From positions 1,054,001-1,118,000 of the forward strand of contig NZ_CP051488.1 of the NCBI RefSeq assembly GCF_014490785.1: 64,000 bases of DNA, in the 5' to 3' direction. The notes beneath the pieces are model-generated. The model saw nothing but the letters and a program-made list of their open reading frames with translations, was not told the origin of the DNA and ran no database searches. The DNA is from Kosakonia sp. SMBL-WEM22 (lineage in GTDB: Bacteria; Pseudomonadota; Gammaproteobacteria; Enterobacterales; Enterobacteriaceae). The number at the start of each line of letters is the position of its first letter. Positions within the stretch are counted from its first letter, which is position 1. Shown piece after piece: positions 49,973 to 57,681 of the stretch. Made by a program: the position numbers and the translations under genes.

Positions 49973-50967
49973 TAACCCGAGCGGCTTCCCGAGTCCTGTG
50001 GGGACTTTTGCTGCTGACGGCGGCGCTCTTGCTCTTCGCCTCCACGCAGGGGTCGATGGAGATATCCCTTGCCAGCCTATGGCAGGGGGATGATCACGTG
50101 CTGCGCCAGATCTGGTTCACTATTCGCCTGCCGCGCGTGCTGCTGGCGCTGCTTATCGGCGCGGCGCTGGCGCTCTCCGGCTGCGTCATGCAGGGGCTGT
50201 TTCGTAACCCGCTGGCCGATCCGGGATTACTTGGTATCAGCAGCGGCGCGGCGCTGGTTGTCGCCTGCTGGCTGGTGCTGCCGCTGTCGGTACCGCTACT
50301 GATTGCCCTCTATGCGCCGTTGGTCGCCGCTTTTATCGGTAGCCTGGTCGTGATGGTGGTGATCTTTTTACTCAGCAAAGCGGGCGAAAGCGCGCTGTCG
50401 CGGCTGCTGCTGGTGGGGATCGCCATCAACGCCCTGTGCGGCGCGGGCGTTGGCGTGCTGGCGTGGATCAGCAACGATGCGCAGCTGCGCCAGCTTTCGC
50501 AGTGGGGAATGGGCAGCCTCGGGCAGGCGCAGTGGCCAACGCTCATTGTTACGGCGACCCTGATCCTGCCCGCCATGCTCGGGATCTGGCGGGTGGCGAA
50601 ACAGCTCAACTTCCTGCAACTCGGCGAGGAGGAGGCGCACTATCTGGGCGTTGATGTGCGGCGTTTACAGAGGCGGCTGCTGCTTTGTAGCGCGCTGCTG
50701 GTAGCGGCCTCTGTCGCTATCAGCGGCATCATCGGTTTTGTCGGGCTGGTCGTACCGCATCTGATACGCATGGGATTAGGCCCCGATCATCAACACCAGA
50801 TCCCCGGCTCGCTGCTGGCGGGGGCAAGCCTGCTGCTGCTGGCCGATACCGCCGCCCGCACGCTGGTCGCGCCTGCCGAGATGCCGGTCGGCTTACTGAC
50901 CAGCCTGCTCGGCGCGCCGTGGCTTTTATGGCTCATTTTTCGTCAGCGGAGCGCGCGCTATGGATAA
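49969..50967 (+). CDS. hmuU: Heme ABC transporter permease HmuU
   Basis: A 332-residue FecCD-family permease with about ten membrane helices. Typical segments are RLPRVLLALLIGAALALSGC, the GLFRNPLADPGLLGISSGAA block and GFVGLVVPHLIRMGLGPDH. The start is GTG 49969, overlapping the hmuT stop in GTGA. Its last 8 bp overlap hmuV. It forms the translocation path for heme across the inner membrane. Confidence 0.94.
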   Translation: MITRAASRVLWGLLLLTAALLLFASTQGSMEISLASLWQGDDHVLRQIWFTIRLPRVLLALLIGAALALSGCVMQGLFRNPLADPGLLGISSGAALVVACWLVLPLSVPLLIALYAPLVAAFIGSLVVMVVIFLLSKAGESALSRLLLVGIAINALCGAGVGVLAWISNDAQLRQLSQWGMGSLGQAQWPTLIVTATLILPAMLGIWRVAKQLNFLQLGEEEAHYLGVDVRRLQRRLLLCSALLVAASVAISGIIGFVGLVVPHLIRMGLGPDHQHQIPGSLLAGASLLLLADTAARTLVAPAEMPVGLLTSLLGAPWLLWLIFRQRSARYG

Positions 50968-51739
50968 CGGTTTTATTGCCCACCAGGTGCAATTCAGGGT
51001 CGGGCAGCGGCAGCTGGTGGATGATATCTCCCTCACGCTGCCGCCGGGAGAGGTGGTGGCGCTGATTGGCCCGAATGGGGCGGGCAAATCGACACTTCTG
51101 CGTCTGCTGACCGGCTTTCTTACCCCCTCGCACGGCGTCTGCTCTCTGGCAGGGAAATCGCTTGCAGCCTGGCCTTCGCAGGCGCTATCGCGCCACCGGG
51201 CGGTGATGCTGCAACATCACGCCCTGGGCGTGGAGTGGGCCGCGGAGTCGGTGGTGGCGATGGGGCGCGCGCCGTGGGGGGAGAGGCATGCGTGCGATAT
51301 CGTGCGCAAAGTGATGCGCTTAACCGGCTGCGAAACACTGATTGGGCGCCGCTTTGTCACTCTATCGGGCGGCGAGCAGCAGCGGGTGCAGCTGGCGCGT
51401 AGCCTGGCGCAGCTCTGGCGCAACGGCGCGCCGGAAGGGTGGCTGTTTCTGGATGAACCAACCTCGGCGCTCGATCTCTACCACCAGCAGCAGCTGCTGC
51501 GCCTGCTTAAATCCCTGACGCAGCGTGCCCGGCTGCATGTCTGCGTAGTGCTGCACGATCTGAACCTCGCGGCGCTGTGGGCCGATCGCATTGTGCTGTT
51601 GCATAAGGGGAAGATAGTGGAGCAGGGAACGCCGGTGCAGGTGCTGCAACCAAAGGTTATTACCAAATGGTATGGCGCTCAGGTGCATGTGGCGCCGCAT
51701 CCGGATGGGCAGACGCCGCAGGTGTTTCTCTGTGTTTAG
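50960..51739 (+). CDS. hmuV: Heme ABC transporter ATP-binding protein HmuV
   Basis: A 259-residue ATPase with Walker A GPNGAGKST (near residue 37), signature LSGGEQQRVQ, Walker B WLFLDEPTSALD and H-loop VVLHDLN. It energises HmuTU. The gene overlaps hmuU by 8 bp and ends the operon; REP sequence starts about 20 bp after the stop. Confidence 0.94.
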   Translation: MDNGFIAHQVQFRVGQRQLVDDISLTLPPGEVVALIGPNGAGKSTLLRLLTGFLTPSHGVCSLAGKSLAAWPSQALSRHRAVMLQHHALGVEWAAESVVAMGRAPWGERHACDIVRKVMRLTGCETLIGRRFVTLSGGEQQRVQLARSLAQLWRNGAPEGWLFLDEPTSALDLYHQQQLLRLLKSLTQRARLHVCVVLHDLNLAALWADRIVLLHKGKIVEQGTPVQVLQPKVITKWYGAQVHVAPHPDGQTPQVFLCV

Positions 51740-51759
51740 GGGGCGGCTGAAATGGCTCA

Positions 51760-51852
51760 GGCTGGATAAGCGGTACGCGCCATCCGGCAATGGGGTTGGC
51801 TCGGTCGAATGGTTCCCGTAGGCCGGATAAGGCGCAGCCGCCATCCGGCGAT
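51760..51852. repeat. Paired REP elements after hmuV
   Basis: Two REP-type hairpins with CTGGATAAGCGGTACGCGCC and GTAGGCCGGATAAGGCGCAG cores, about 25 bp apart, separate hmuV from the dispersed element. Confidence 0.8.
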
Positions 51853-51875
51853 GGGGTTGGCACTCATGCTTGATG

Positions 51876-52157
51876 GGTGGAAGGGTTCCGTTCACCATGC
51901 GTTCGGGAGTTTCATTTACCTCTTATGCGGTGAACGGGATAAGGGAAGCGGCCGCGCTCCCCTTATCAATCCCCGCGGCCCCGCGAGGAAATCGGTGCTG
52001 CGCACTGCGCTCACCTCCCGCCTGCCTGACTGCGGCCGGCTCGACTCGACTTACTCGTTCCATTCTGGAACGAGTCCCTGTCTCGGTTCGCCTCTGTCCG
52101 CCATCCATGGCGTCCAGACCTTGTCATTCCCGCTTCGGTTCGCCGATTTCAGCGGGG
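51876..52157 (+). repeat. Dispersed 282-bp element, copy B
   Basis: Inverted relative to copy A (15312-15567). It carries an extra hairpin, ACTCGTTCC...GGAACGAGT, at about 52050-52074. Shared blocks such as TTCCGTTCACCAT and GCGGTGAACGG near one end form inverted CCGTTCACC/GGTGAACGG arms able to pair over about 45 bp. Flanked by REP clusters on both sides. There is no credible coding frame. Confidence 0.8.
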
Positions 52158-52222
52158 ACACAACCCCATCGCTGTGAGATCTTGCGTGAAAGCAATATCA
52201 GTGTTGCTGTAGATGCGTTTTT

Positions 52223-52521
52223 GTAGGCCGGATAAGGCGTAGCCGCCATCCGGCAATCGATGCCGCGGAGATAATGCCGGATGGCGCTGGCGCTTATCCG
52301 ACCTACGCCGTTTCAGCGGGCTCCGTTTTGTAGGCCGGATAAGGCGAAGCCGCCATCCGGCAATGGTGCGGCGGTGATAATGCCGGATGGCGCTGGCGCT
52401 TATCCGGCCTACGCCGTTTCAGCGGGCTCCGTTTTTGTAGGCTGGATAAGGCGGAGCCGCCATCCGGCAATCGGTGCCGCGGAGGTAATGCCGGATGGCG
52501 CGTACCGCTTATCCGGCCTAC
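52223..52521. repeat. Cluster of REP/BIME elements
   Basis: At least six alternating REP sequences (GTAGGCCGGATAAGGCG...GCCATCCGGCA and their inverses) with similar linkers such as TACGCCGTTTCAGCGGGCTC repeated twice. It fills the gap before the 3' end of the GT8 gene. Confidence 0.85.
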
Positions 52522-52538
52522 GGTTTGTTTCTCAACAA

Positions 52539-53378
52539 TTACGCCTCGGCGGGGGCATGTTGCCACCACATTTTGTGCAGGTCGTAATACTTATCGCCCG
52601 GTTCGGGGTATTTGTCCCACGGTTTATCGATGATGTAATGGATATTCTTCACCTGCGAGAGATCCCACATCTGCGGATGCTGCTTCGGCAGCGTTTTCAG
52701 GGCGTTATAGCCATAATGCAGCGGCAGCCAGCGGTCGCGGAACACCTCGTTGAGGAAATCCTGCTCGGCGAAGACCCACTCGGCGATATCCTCTTTCGCC
52801 GCCAGCTTCGCCATCATCGCGTCATAAACGGCGCGGTCCGGCGTCAGCACCAGAAAACCGCCGTTCAGGTAGTTATCGACCGAAGCAGGCGGTGCGGCGT
52901 TCATCTGCGCATCTTTAACCCAGCTGTAGTAGCAGTTATCCGGCTGCCAGCTGTCGGGGTAGGTAGCGATATGGTTCGGATTGCAGCGGCAGGCGTGGCA
53001 GGCGGCAAGCATCCCTTTGGCGAGCGGCAGCTCAAACACTTCATCTATGTTCTGCACCACCAGCATATCGGCATCGAGAAACGCGACGCGCTGATACTCC
53101 GTCAGCGTCCAGACCGCCAGCTTGCTCCACACCTCGGCGAAACGGGCATTGGCGTAGCGATGGGCAAGGGCGGGGTTCGGGCCGACGATCGGCACTTCAC
53201 GCACTTCACACCCTTGCGCCTGCAGCTGCTGGCGCGTGGCGGCATCGATAGTCTCCGTCACCATTACCACCAGCGGCCATGGCGAGCCGCTGTCGCGCAG
53301 CGACTGCTGCAACGTTTCCACGCCGGGAAGGTAGCCCGGCTGCGTTAATAGCGTGACCCAGGCGAACGCGGCGCTCAT
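52539..53378 (-). CDS. GT8 glycosyltransferase, glycogenin/galactinol-synthase-like
   Basis: A 279-residue family 8 glycosyltransferase. The N-terminal AFAWVTLLTQPGYLPGVETL, the metal-binding DxD in VAFLDADMLVVQNIDE (near residue 98) and the NGGFLVLTPD and AEQDFLNEVF segments match glycogenin and galactinol-synthase-like enzymes that transfer a sugar from a UDP-donor. It overlaps the FAD oxidase upstream by ATGA, so the two act together. No signal peptide or membrane anchor is seen. The acceptor is unknown; the partner suggests a sugar-acid or lactone-derived glycoside. Confidence 0.85.
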   Translation of the reverse strand: MSAAFAWVTLLTQPGYLPGVETLQQSLRDSGSPWPLVVMVTETIDAATRQQLQAQGCEVREVPIVGPNPALAHRYANARFAEVWSKLAVWTLTEYQRVAFLDADMLVVQNIDEVFELPLAKGMLAACHACRCNPNHIATYPDSWQPDNCYYSWVKDAQMNAAPPASVDNYLNGGFLVLTPDRAVYDAMMAKLAAKEDIAEWVFAEQDFLNEVFRDRWLPLHYGYNALKTLPKQHPQMWDLSQVKNIHYIIDKPWDKYPEPGDKYYDLHKMWWQHAPAEA

Positions 53379-54757
53379 GACAGCACCTCGGCCATAAAGC
53401 GGTTCATAAACTTCCCGTCAGGATCGAAGCGGCGGCGCACGGCTTTAAACGCCTCAAACTGCGGGTAGAGCGCGGGCCAGTTGTAGAGAGAGGGGTCAAA
53501 ATATTTGCCCCAGTGCGGTCTGCCGCCCTCTTCGGCGAGCAGTTGCTCCGCCGCGCGTAAAAAGGCGGTTCCCTCTTCGGAGAGAGAGCCATCCTCGGCG
53601 TAATAGACGACAAAACCGAAGAAGCAGGTCGGCTCGCCGCCGGCCGGACTAAGCCAGGCGCTGGAGGCCCCGGTGCAGCGCAGGATAATCGGGTAGTGCA
53701 TATGCGGCTGTGACTCGCTGTGCCACGCTTTCATGCGTGCAATCACCGCCGCGACGCGCGACATCGGAATACCGATTTCAATATTGATCTGCGGTGTGGC
53801 GATGCCGCGACAGAAGACCTGGTAGATATCGCCGATCACATCGGTAAAGTCTTTAAAGCGCGTAACGGTGCGAAACGGTTTGCCATTCTCATCGACAATG
53901 CGGGTGTCATCGCGCATCTGCGCCAGGGTTTTATCCACCGTGGCATTCATCTGCTCGTCGGTCTCCTCCATCTCCACCAGCTCGCCGTGGTTATCACGCC
54001 ATAACGCCTGTTCCTCGGCGGTCGCTTCGCGCGCGTTCCAGGTGTGAACCTTGTTCTCATCCGGGAACCACCACGCTTTGCTGAAGGTCCACTCCTCGTT
54101 CCAGTCGATGAGATCCTCGGCGAGGTTATCGGCGCTGCCTGCGCTCTTAAAGCAGGTGTAGATCGTGGAAGGACGGGTGCGCAGCGTCACGGCAGTGATT
54201 ACACCGAGGGTGCCGAGCGCCTGTTGCGCGGCATCAAAGGCCGGATCGTCTCGTTCAATGTCGTGCGCTTCACCGTGGGCATCAATCAGGCGAATAGCGA
54301 GCGCTTCATCCGCCAGCGAACTCTGCCCCATGCCCTGACCGTGGGTGCCAGTCGACACTGCCCCCGCGAGGGTTTGTGAATCGATCACGCCCGGAGAAGC
54401 GTGCAGCATGCGATTCATACTGGTCAGGGTTTCAAACACCTCATGCAGCACGGTTCCGGCGGCAAAAGTGACACTCTCGTCGGTCACCGCCAGCACGCCG
54501 CGCAGGCGTGAAAGGTCAATCAGCGTATCGCCTGGCTCGCTTAACTTCAGCATTCTGCCAGGCGACATGCGGCTGCCCATTACGCGGATTCGCCCCGTTG
54601 CGGCAGCAATCATCTGCTGCAACTGCGCTTCGTTTTCCGGTGTTGCAACGGCCTGAGCGGGTGCCAGCGTGGCATTTTTTGCCCAGTTTACAACTATGTT
54701 CTCATCAGAGGTTTGCTGTGGCAGGCGAGGTGGAAAAAGAGCCTGTATCGTTGTCAT
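53375..54757 (-). CDS. FAD-linked oxidase, D-arabinono-1,4-lactone oxidase family
   Basis: A 460-residue VAO/PCMH flavoprotein of the aldonolactone oxidase group. The N-terminal FAD domain includes IRVMGSRMSPG near residue 50, where the covalent-FAD histidine of some relatives would lie, and the DSQTLAGAVSTGTHGQG segment. The C-terminal domain ends with the family motif HWGKYFDPSLYNWP and RFDPDGKFMN. Related enzymes oxidise gulono-, galactono- or arabinono-lactones to ascorbate-like compounds. ATG 54757 has AAGGAG 7 nt upstream. It is coupled to the GT8 gene. Confidence 0.85.
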   Translation of the reverse strand: MTTIQALFPPRLPQQTSDENIVVNWAKNATLAPAQAVATPENEAQLQQMIAAATGRIRVMGSRMSPGRMLKLSEPGDTLIDLSRLRGVLAVTDESVTFAAGTVLHEVFETLTSMNRMLHASPGVIDSQTLAGAVSTGTHGQGMGQSSLADEALAIRLIDAHGEAHDIERDDPAFDAAQQALGTLGVITAVTLRTRPSTIYTCFKSAGSADNLAEDLIDWNEEWTFSKAWWFPDENKVHTWNAREATAEEQALWRDNHGELVEMEETDEQMNATVDKTLAQMRDDTRIVDENGKPFRTVTRFKDFTDVIGDIYQVFCRGIATPQINIEIGIPMSRVAAVIARMKAWHSESQPHMHYPIILRCTGASSAWLSPAGGEPTCFFGFVVYYAEDGSLSEEGTAFLRAAEQLLAEEGGRPHWGKYFDPSLYNWPALYPQFEAFKAVRRRFDPDGKFMNRFMAEVLS

Positions 54758-54863
54758 TGGCATCTCCTTGCGCAATATTTTTGTAATGATTTATCAAGCG
54801 TAGCTCATCATGTAAAAGTGTGACGTGAGTCGCTTATTTTCGTGCGAACTGCTCATCCTGAAG

Positions 54864-55823
54864 CTACTGATCGACACGATTTTGTGGTTCGCCCTTGATA
54901 AACGCCCGCACATTCTCCACCGTGGTGGCGAGAATGCGCCCGCGGGCATCGACGGATGCCCAGGCGATATGCGGCGTGATAATGCAGTTTTTCGCATTAA
55001 GCAGCGGGTTGTCTGCGCCGGGCGGTTCGCTGCTTAACACATCCACCGCCGCTCCGGCAATACGCCCTTCGTTAAGGGCGGCGGCAAGATCCGCCTCGTT
55101 AATCAGATCCCCGCGCGAGGCATTGAGCAGCAGCGCGCTGCGCTTCATTTTCGCCAGCGCCTCACGGCCGATCATCCCTTTGGTTTGCGGCGTCAGCGGG
55201 CAGTGAAGGCTGATCACATCCGCCTCAGCGTAGAGGGTGTCGAGATCGACATAGCGCAGCTGCGCGCTCTCCGGCTGCGGGCGTGAACGGGTAGAGTGGG
55301 CCAGCACCGTCATACCCATCGCCTGGGCAATAGCGCCGAATGCCTGACCGATGCGACCATAGCCGATAATGCCGACGCGTTTGCCCGCCAGCTCGACCAT
55401 CGGTTGCAGCCAGTAACACCAGCTTGCTGCTTTACTCCAGCCCCCGGCATGCACATCGGCGTCATGTTCACCGACGCGGTTGCAGAGGGCCAGCAACAGG
55501 GCGGTGGTGAATTGCGCTACGGTAGCGGTGCCGTAGGTAGGCACATTGGCAACGACAATTTGCCGGGCGCGGGCGGCCTCAAGATCGATGATGTTGTAGC
55601 CGGTGGCGGTGACGGCGATACATTTAAGCCGTGGGCAGTGGGCGAGCAGCTCTTCGCTAAACGCCACTTTATTGGTGATGGCGATATCCGCATCGTGCAG
55701 ACGCTGCGCGGCTTTATCGGCTGGCGTAGTGTCATAAACCGTTACTTCGCCCAGCGCATGCAGTGGATCCCAGCTAAGATCGCCGGGGTTAAGCAGACCG
55801 CCATCCAGCACAACTATTTTCAT
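54864..55823 (-). CDS. D-2-hydroxyacid dehydrogenase (NAD-dependent)
   Basis: A 319-residue dehydrogenase of the D-isomer 2-hydroxyacid family, close to glycerate/hydroxypyruvate dehydrogenases. The nucleotide-binding GIIGYGRIGQAFG is near residue 150. The catalytic triad is visible: Arg in NASRGDLINE, Glu in DVLSSEPPG and His in ITPHIAWAS. It may reduce hydroxypyruvate or glyoxylate or oxidise D-glycerate. It stands alone between the oxidase pair and the CinA-domain gene, after a terminator. Confidence 0.88.
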   Translation of the reverse strand: MKIVVLDGGLLNPGDLSWDPLHALGEVTVYDTTPADKAAQRLHDADIAITNKVAFSEELLAHCPRLKCIAVTATGYNIIDLEAARARQIVVANVPTYGTATVAQFTTALLLALCNRVGEHDADVHAGGWSKAASWCYWLQPMVELAGKRVGIIGYGRIGQAFGAIAQAMGMTVLAHSTRSRPQPESAQLRYVDLDTLYAEADVISLHCPLTPQTKGMIGREALAKMKRSALLLNASRGDLINEADLAAALNEGRIAGAAVDVLSSEPPGADNPLLNAKNCIITPHIAWASVDARGRILATTVENVRAFIKGEPQNRVDQ

Positions 55824-55860
55824 TTTTTCCCCATTCGGTCATGACAGTGTCGCAATAAAA

Positions 55861-55884
55861 ATGCCGAACCCTATCGTCCGGCAT
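55861..55884 (-). terminator. Terminator downstream of the CinA-domain gene
   Basis: In the minus direction ATGCCG...CGGCAT with a 12-nt loop is followed by TTTTATTG. Confidence 0.6.
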
Positions 55885-55908
55885 TCGCACCCAGGAAGCA
55901 AATTGCAA

Positions 55909-56448
55909 TCAATCACTTAATAGCGTAATCACTCCCGCCAGCCCATATTTCACCGCCTGCTCAATCACCTCTGTGGTGTCGCCTTCGAAGAGGCATTTGA
56001 CGGTGACCGGTTCGCTATCCGGCAGGCCCCAGCCAAACCACACGGTGCCGGCAGGCGTGCCATCTTCGCCGCCGTCGGGGCCGGTGTAGCCAGTCACGGC
56101 AATGCTGACCGGCTCGTGGCTGGCGTCACAGGCACCTTGCGCCATTTCAAAAGCCGTCTGTTGGCTAACCGCCGTCCAGCGCGCCAGCGTCTCTTTTTTC
56201 ACCTGCAACAGCGTCTGTTTCGCTTCATCGGTAAAGGTGATAAACCCGCTGCCGTAAAACTCCGGCGTGCTTTCGCAGGCGCAGAGCGCGGTGGCGATCT
56301 GCCCGCCGGTGCAGGACTCGGCGGTAGTGACGCGCAGGTTTTTATCGCACAGAAGCGTACCCAGCCTGTCGGCCAGATCGCTAATCTCAAGCTTTAACAG
56401 CGGGGCGACGCGCTCGCGTTGTAATGCGGTAGTGGTTTCGCTCTTCAT
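55909..56448 (-). CDS. CinA C-terminal-domain protein, nicotinamide-nucleotide amidohydrolase-like (YdeJ type)
   Basis: A 179-residue single-domain protein like PncC/YdeJ. The active-site block LRVTTAESCTGGQIATAL near residues 42-60 has the catalytic serine/threonine region, and SIAVTGYTGPDGGEDGTPAG is the second signature. The family deamidates NMN to nicotinic acid mononucleotide in NAD recycling, though YdeJ-type paralogues are reported to have little activity. ATG 56448 has GGGAG 4 nt upstream. It is 57 bp downstream of the DUF421 gene and probably cotranscribed. Confidence 0.85.
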   Translation of the reverse strand: MKSETTTALQRERVAPLLKLEISDLADRLGTLLCDKNLRVTTAESCTGGQIATALCACESTPEFYGSGFITFTDEAKQTLLQVKKETLARWTAVSQQTAFEMAQGACDASHEPVSIAVTGYTGPDGGEDGTPAGTVWFGWGLPDSEPVTVKCLFEGDTTEVIEQAVKYGLAGVITLLSD

Positions 56449-56505
56449 TTCACTCCCTTCCATCCGAAAGAAAATTCTGCCTGGCAAAAGTATAGCAGCG
56501 CACTT

Positions 56506-56955
56506 TTAAGGCGAATTTTTCGCAATGATCGAGATATGACCATTGCGTTCCAGAATGGCGAACTTAATCTCTGCGAGATCGACAATGCCCTGGTTATTGC
56601 GCGCCGAGAGCATAATATCGGCGCGGGAGATATCCGCTTCGCGCATCTTCTCCGGCAGCATTTCGCCGTTCTCGACCAGCACCACTGGCGTGCCATCGAT
56701 AAAGTTTTCTGCTCCTTTCACGTACTTTTTAAGCTTGCCAAACAGAATATCCACCGCCACCAGCGTGATGATGGTCAGCGCCGCACCGGTGACAGAGAAG
56801 TCGTTGCCGAGCAGCGCCTGCTGCGTCGCCTCACTGATGATCAGCAGCAAAATGAGATCGAAGGAGGTCATCTGCAATAAGGCTCGCCGACCGGCGATTT
56901 TAAACACCACCATCAACACCAGGTAGATTGCTACCGCGCGTAATACCATATCCAT
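56506..56955 (-). CDS. DUF421 (YetF-like) membrane protein
   Basis: A 149-residue protein with three membrane helices in its first 75 residues (MVLRAVAIYLVLMVVFKIAG and the following two) and a small cytoplasmic domain. The motif FDLILLLIISEATQQAL and the cytoplasmic GTPVVLVENGEMLPEKM and DIMLSARNNQGI mark DUF421. Function is unknown; relatives in spore-formers are involved in germination. It lies 10 bp downstream of the next gene and forms an operon with it. Confidence 0.88.
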   Translation of the reverse strand: MDMVLRAVAIYLVLMVVFKIAGRRALLQMTSFDLILLLIISEATQQALLGNDFSVTGAALTIITLVAVDILFGKLKKYVKGAENFIDGTPVVLVENGEMLPEKMREADISRADIMLSARNNQGIVDLAEIKFAILERNGHISIIAKNSP

Positions 56956-56965
56956 CGCCGTCTCC

Positions 56966-57466
56966 TCAGGGCCAGATAAACTGTTTCACTGCCAGTTGGG
57001 TGGTGCCATTTAATGAGAGACGCAATTCACTGCTGCCAGGGGTTTGCGGTGTCAGCCCAAGCCAGACGGTAAAAGTCTGGTCGGGATCAGGGCGGGCATA
57101 CTCCAGCACCAGTTCGCCGTTCTGGCTGGTCATCTTTTCCGGCTGCGGTTGCAGGGTGCGGATCTCGAAATCCTGCATAAAGTTGCCGCCGAGGATAAAA
57201 ACGGTGCGGCGTTCGTTCGAGGCGTGGGCGGTGAGTTGCATATCAATATCGCTTTGCAGACGGGCATAGCGGTCATACTGCACTGTCAGTTTGCCATCAA
57301 TGCTGTGGGCGCTTCGTGCGCTGAGCCACCCCTGGGAAAAGAGGCCGAGCAGCCCGGCAATCACTACGGCGAACAGGATTACAGAGCCAATGCGCTGCAC
57401 CTTTGTTTCAACATGCAGCCAGAACGGACTGTCAGCTACCGGATAGCGGTGCGACTTCTTCTCCAT
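56966..57466 (-). CDS. Single-span membrane protein of unknown function, DUF421 partner
   Basis: A 166-residue protein with one transmembrane helix near residues 25-46 (IGSVILFAVVIAGLLGLFSQ) and a periplasmic beta-rich domain ending RLSLNGTTQLAVKQFIWP. ATG 57466 is preceded by GGAGGAGAG. The frame continues upstream to 57583 through REP DNA and is not coding there. The gene precedes DUF421 by 10 bp, and this two-gene order suggests that the proteins work together. No enzyme motif is seen. Confidence 0.75.
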   Translation of the reverse strand: MEKKSHRYPVADSPFWLHVETKVQRIGSVILFAVVIAGLLGLFSQGWLSARSAHSIDGKLTVQYDRYARLQSDIDMQLTAHASNERRTVFILGGNFMQDFEIRTLQPQPEKMTSQNGELVLEYARPDPDQTFTVWLGLTPQTPGSSELRLSLNGTTQLAVKQFIWP

Positions 57467-57557
57467 CTCTCCTCCACGGTGTCGGTGGAAACCACGTAAA
57501 AAGAGTGTAGATGAGGCGGGGGGAAAGGGGGATACAGGCCGAAGCCGCTGAAACCGC

Positions 57558-57641
57558 GTAGGCCGGATAAGCGTGAGCGCCATCCGGCATTATCTCCGCG
57601 GCACCGATTGCCGGATGGCGGCTACGCCTTATCCGGCCTAC
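57558..57641. repeat. Paired inverted REP elements
   Basis: REP hairpins at 57558-57590 and 57609-57641 face each other between the membrane-protein gene and the olsF stop. Confidence 0.85.
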
Positions 57642-57681
57642 GGGATCGAGGACGGATACGCGCAGCCTGGGCGCGCGTAAC

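Noticed and set aside
57467..57583. N-terminal extension of the DUF421-partner membrane protein
   Set aside because: The extension is translated REP DNA, and the GGAGGAGAG ribosome-binding site serves ATG 57466.
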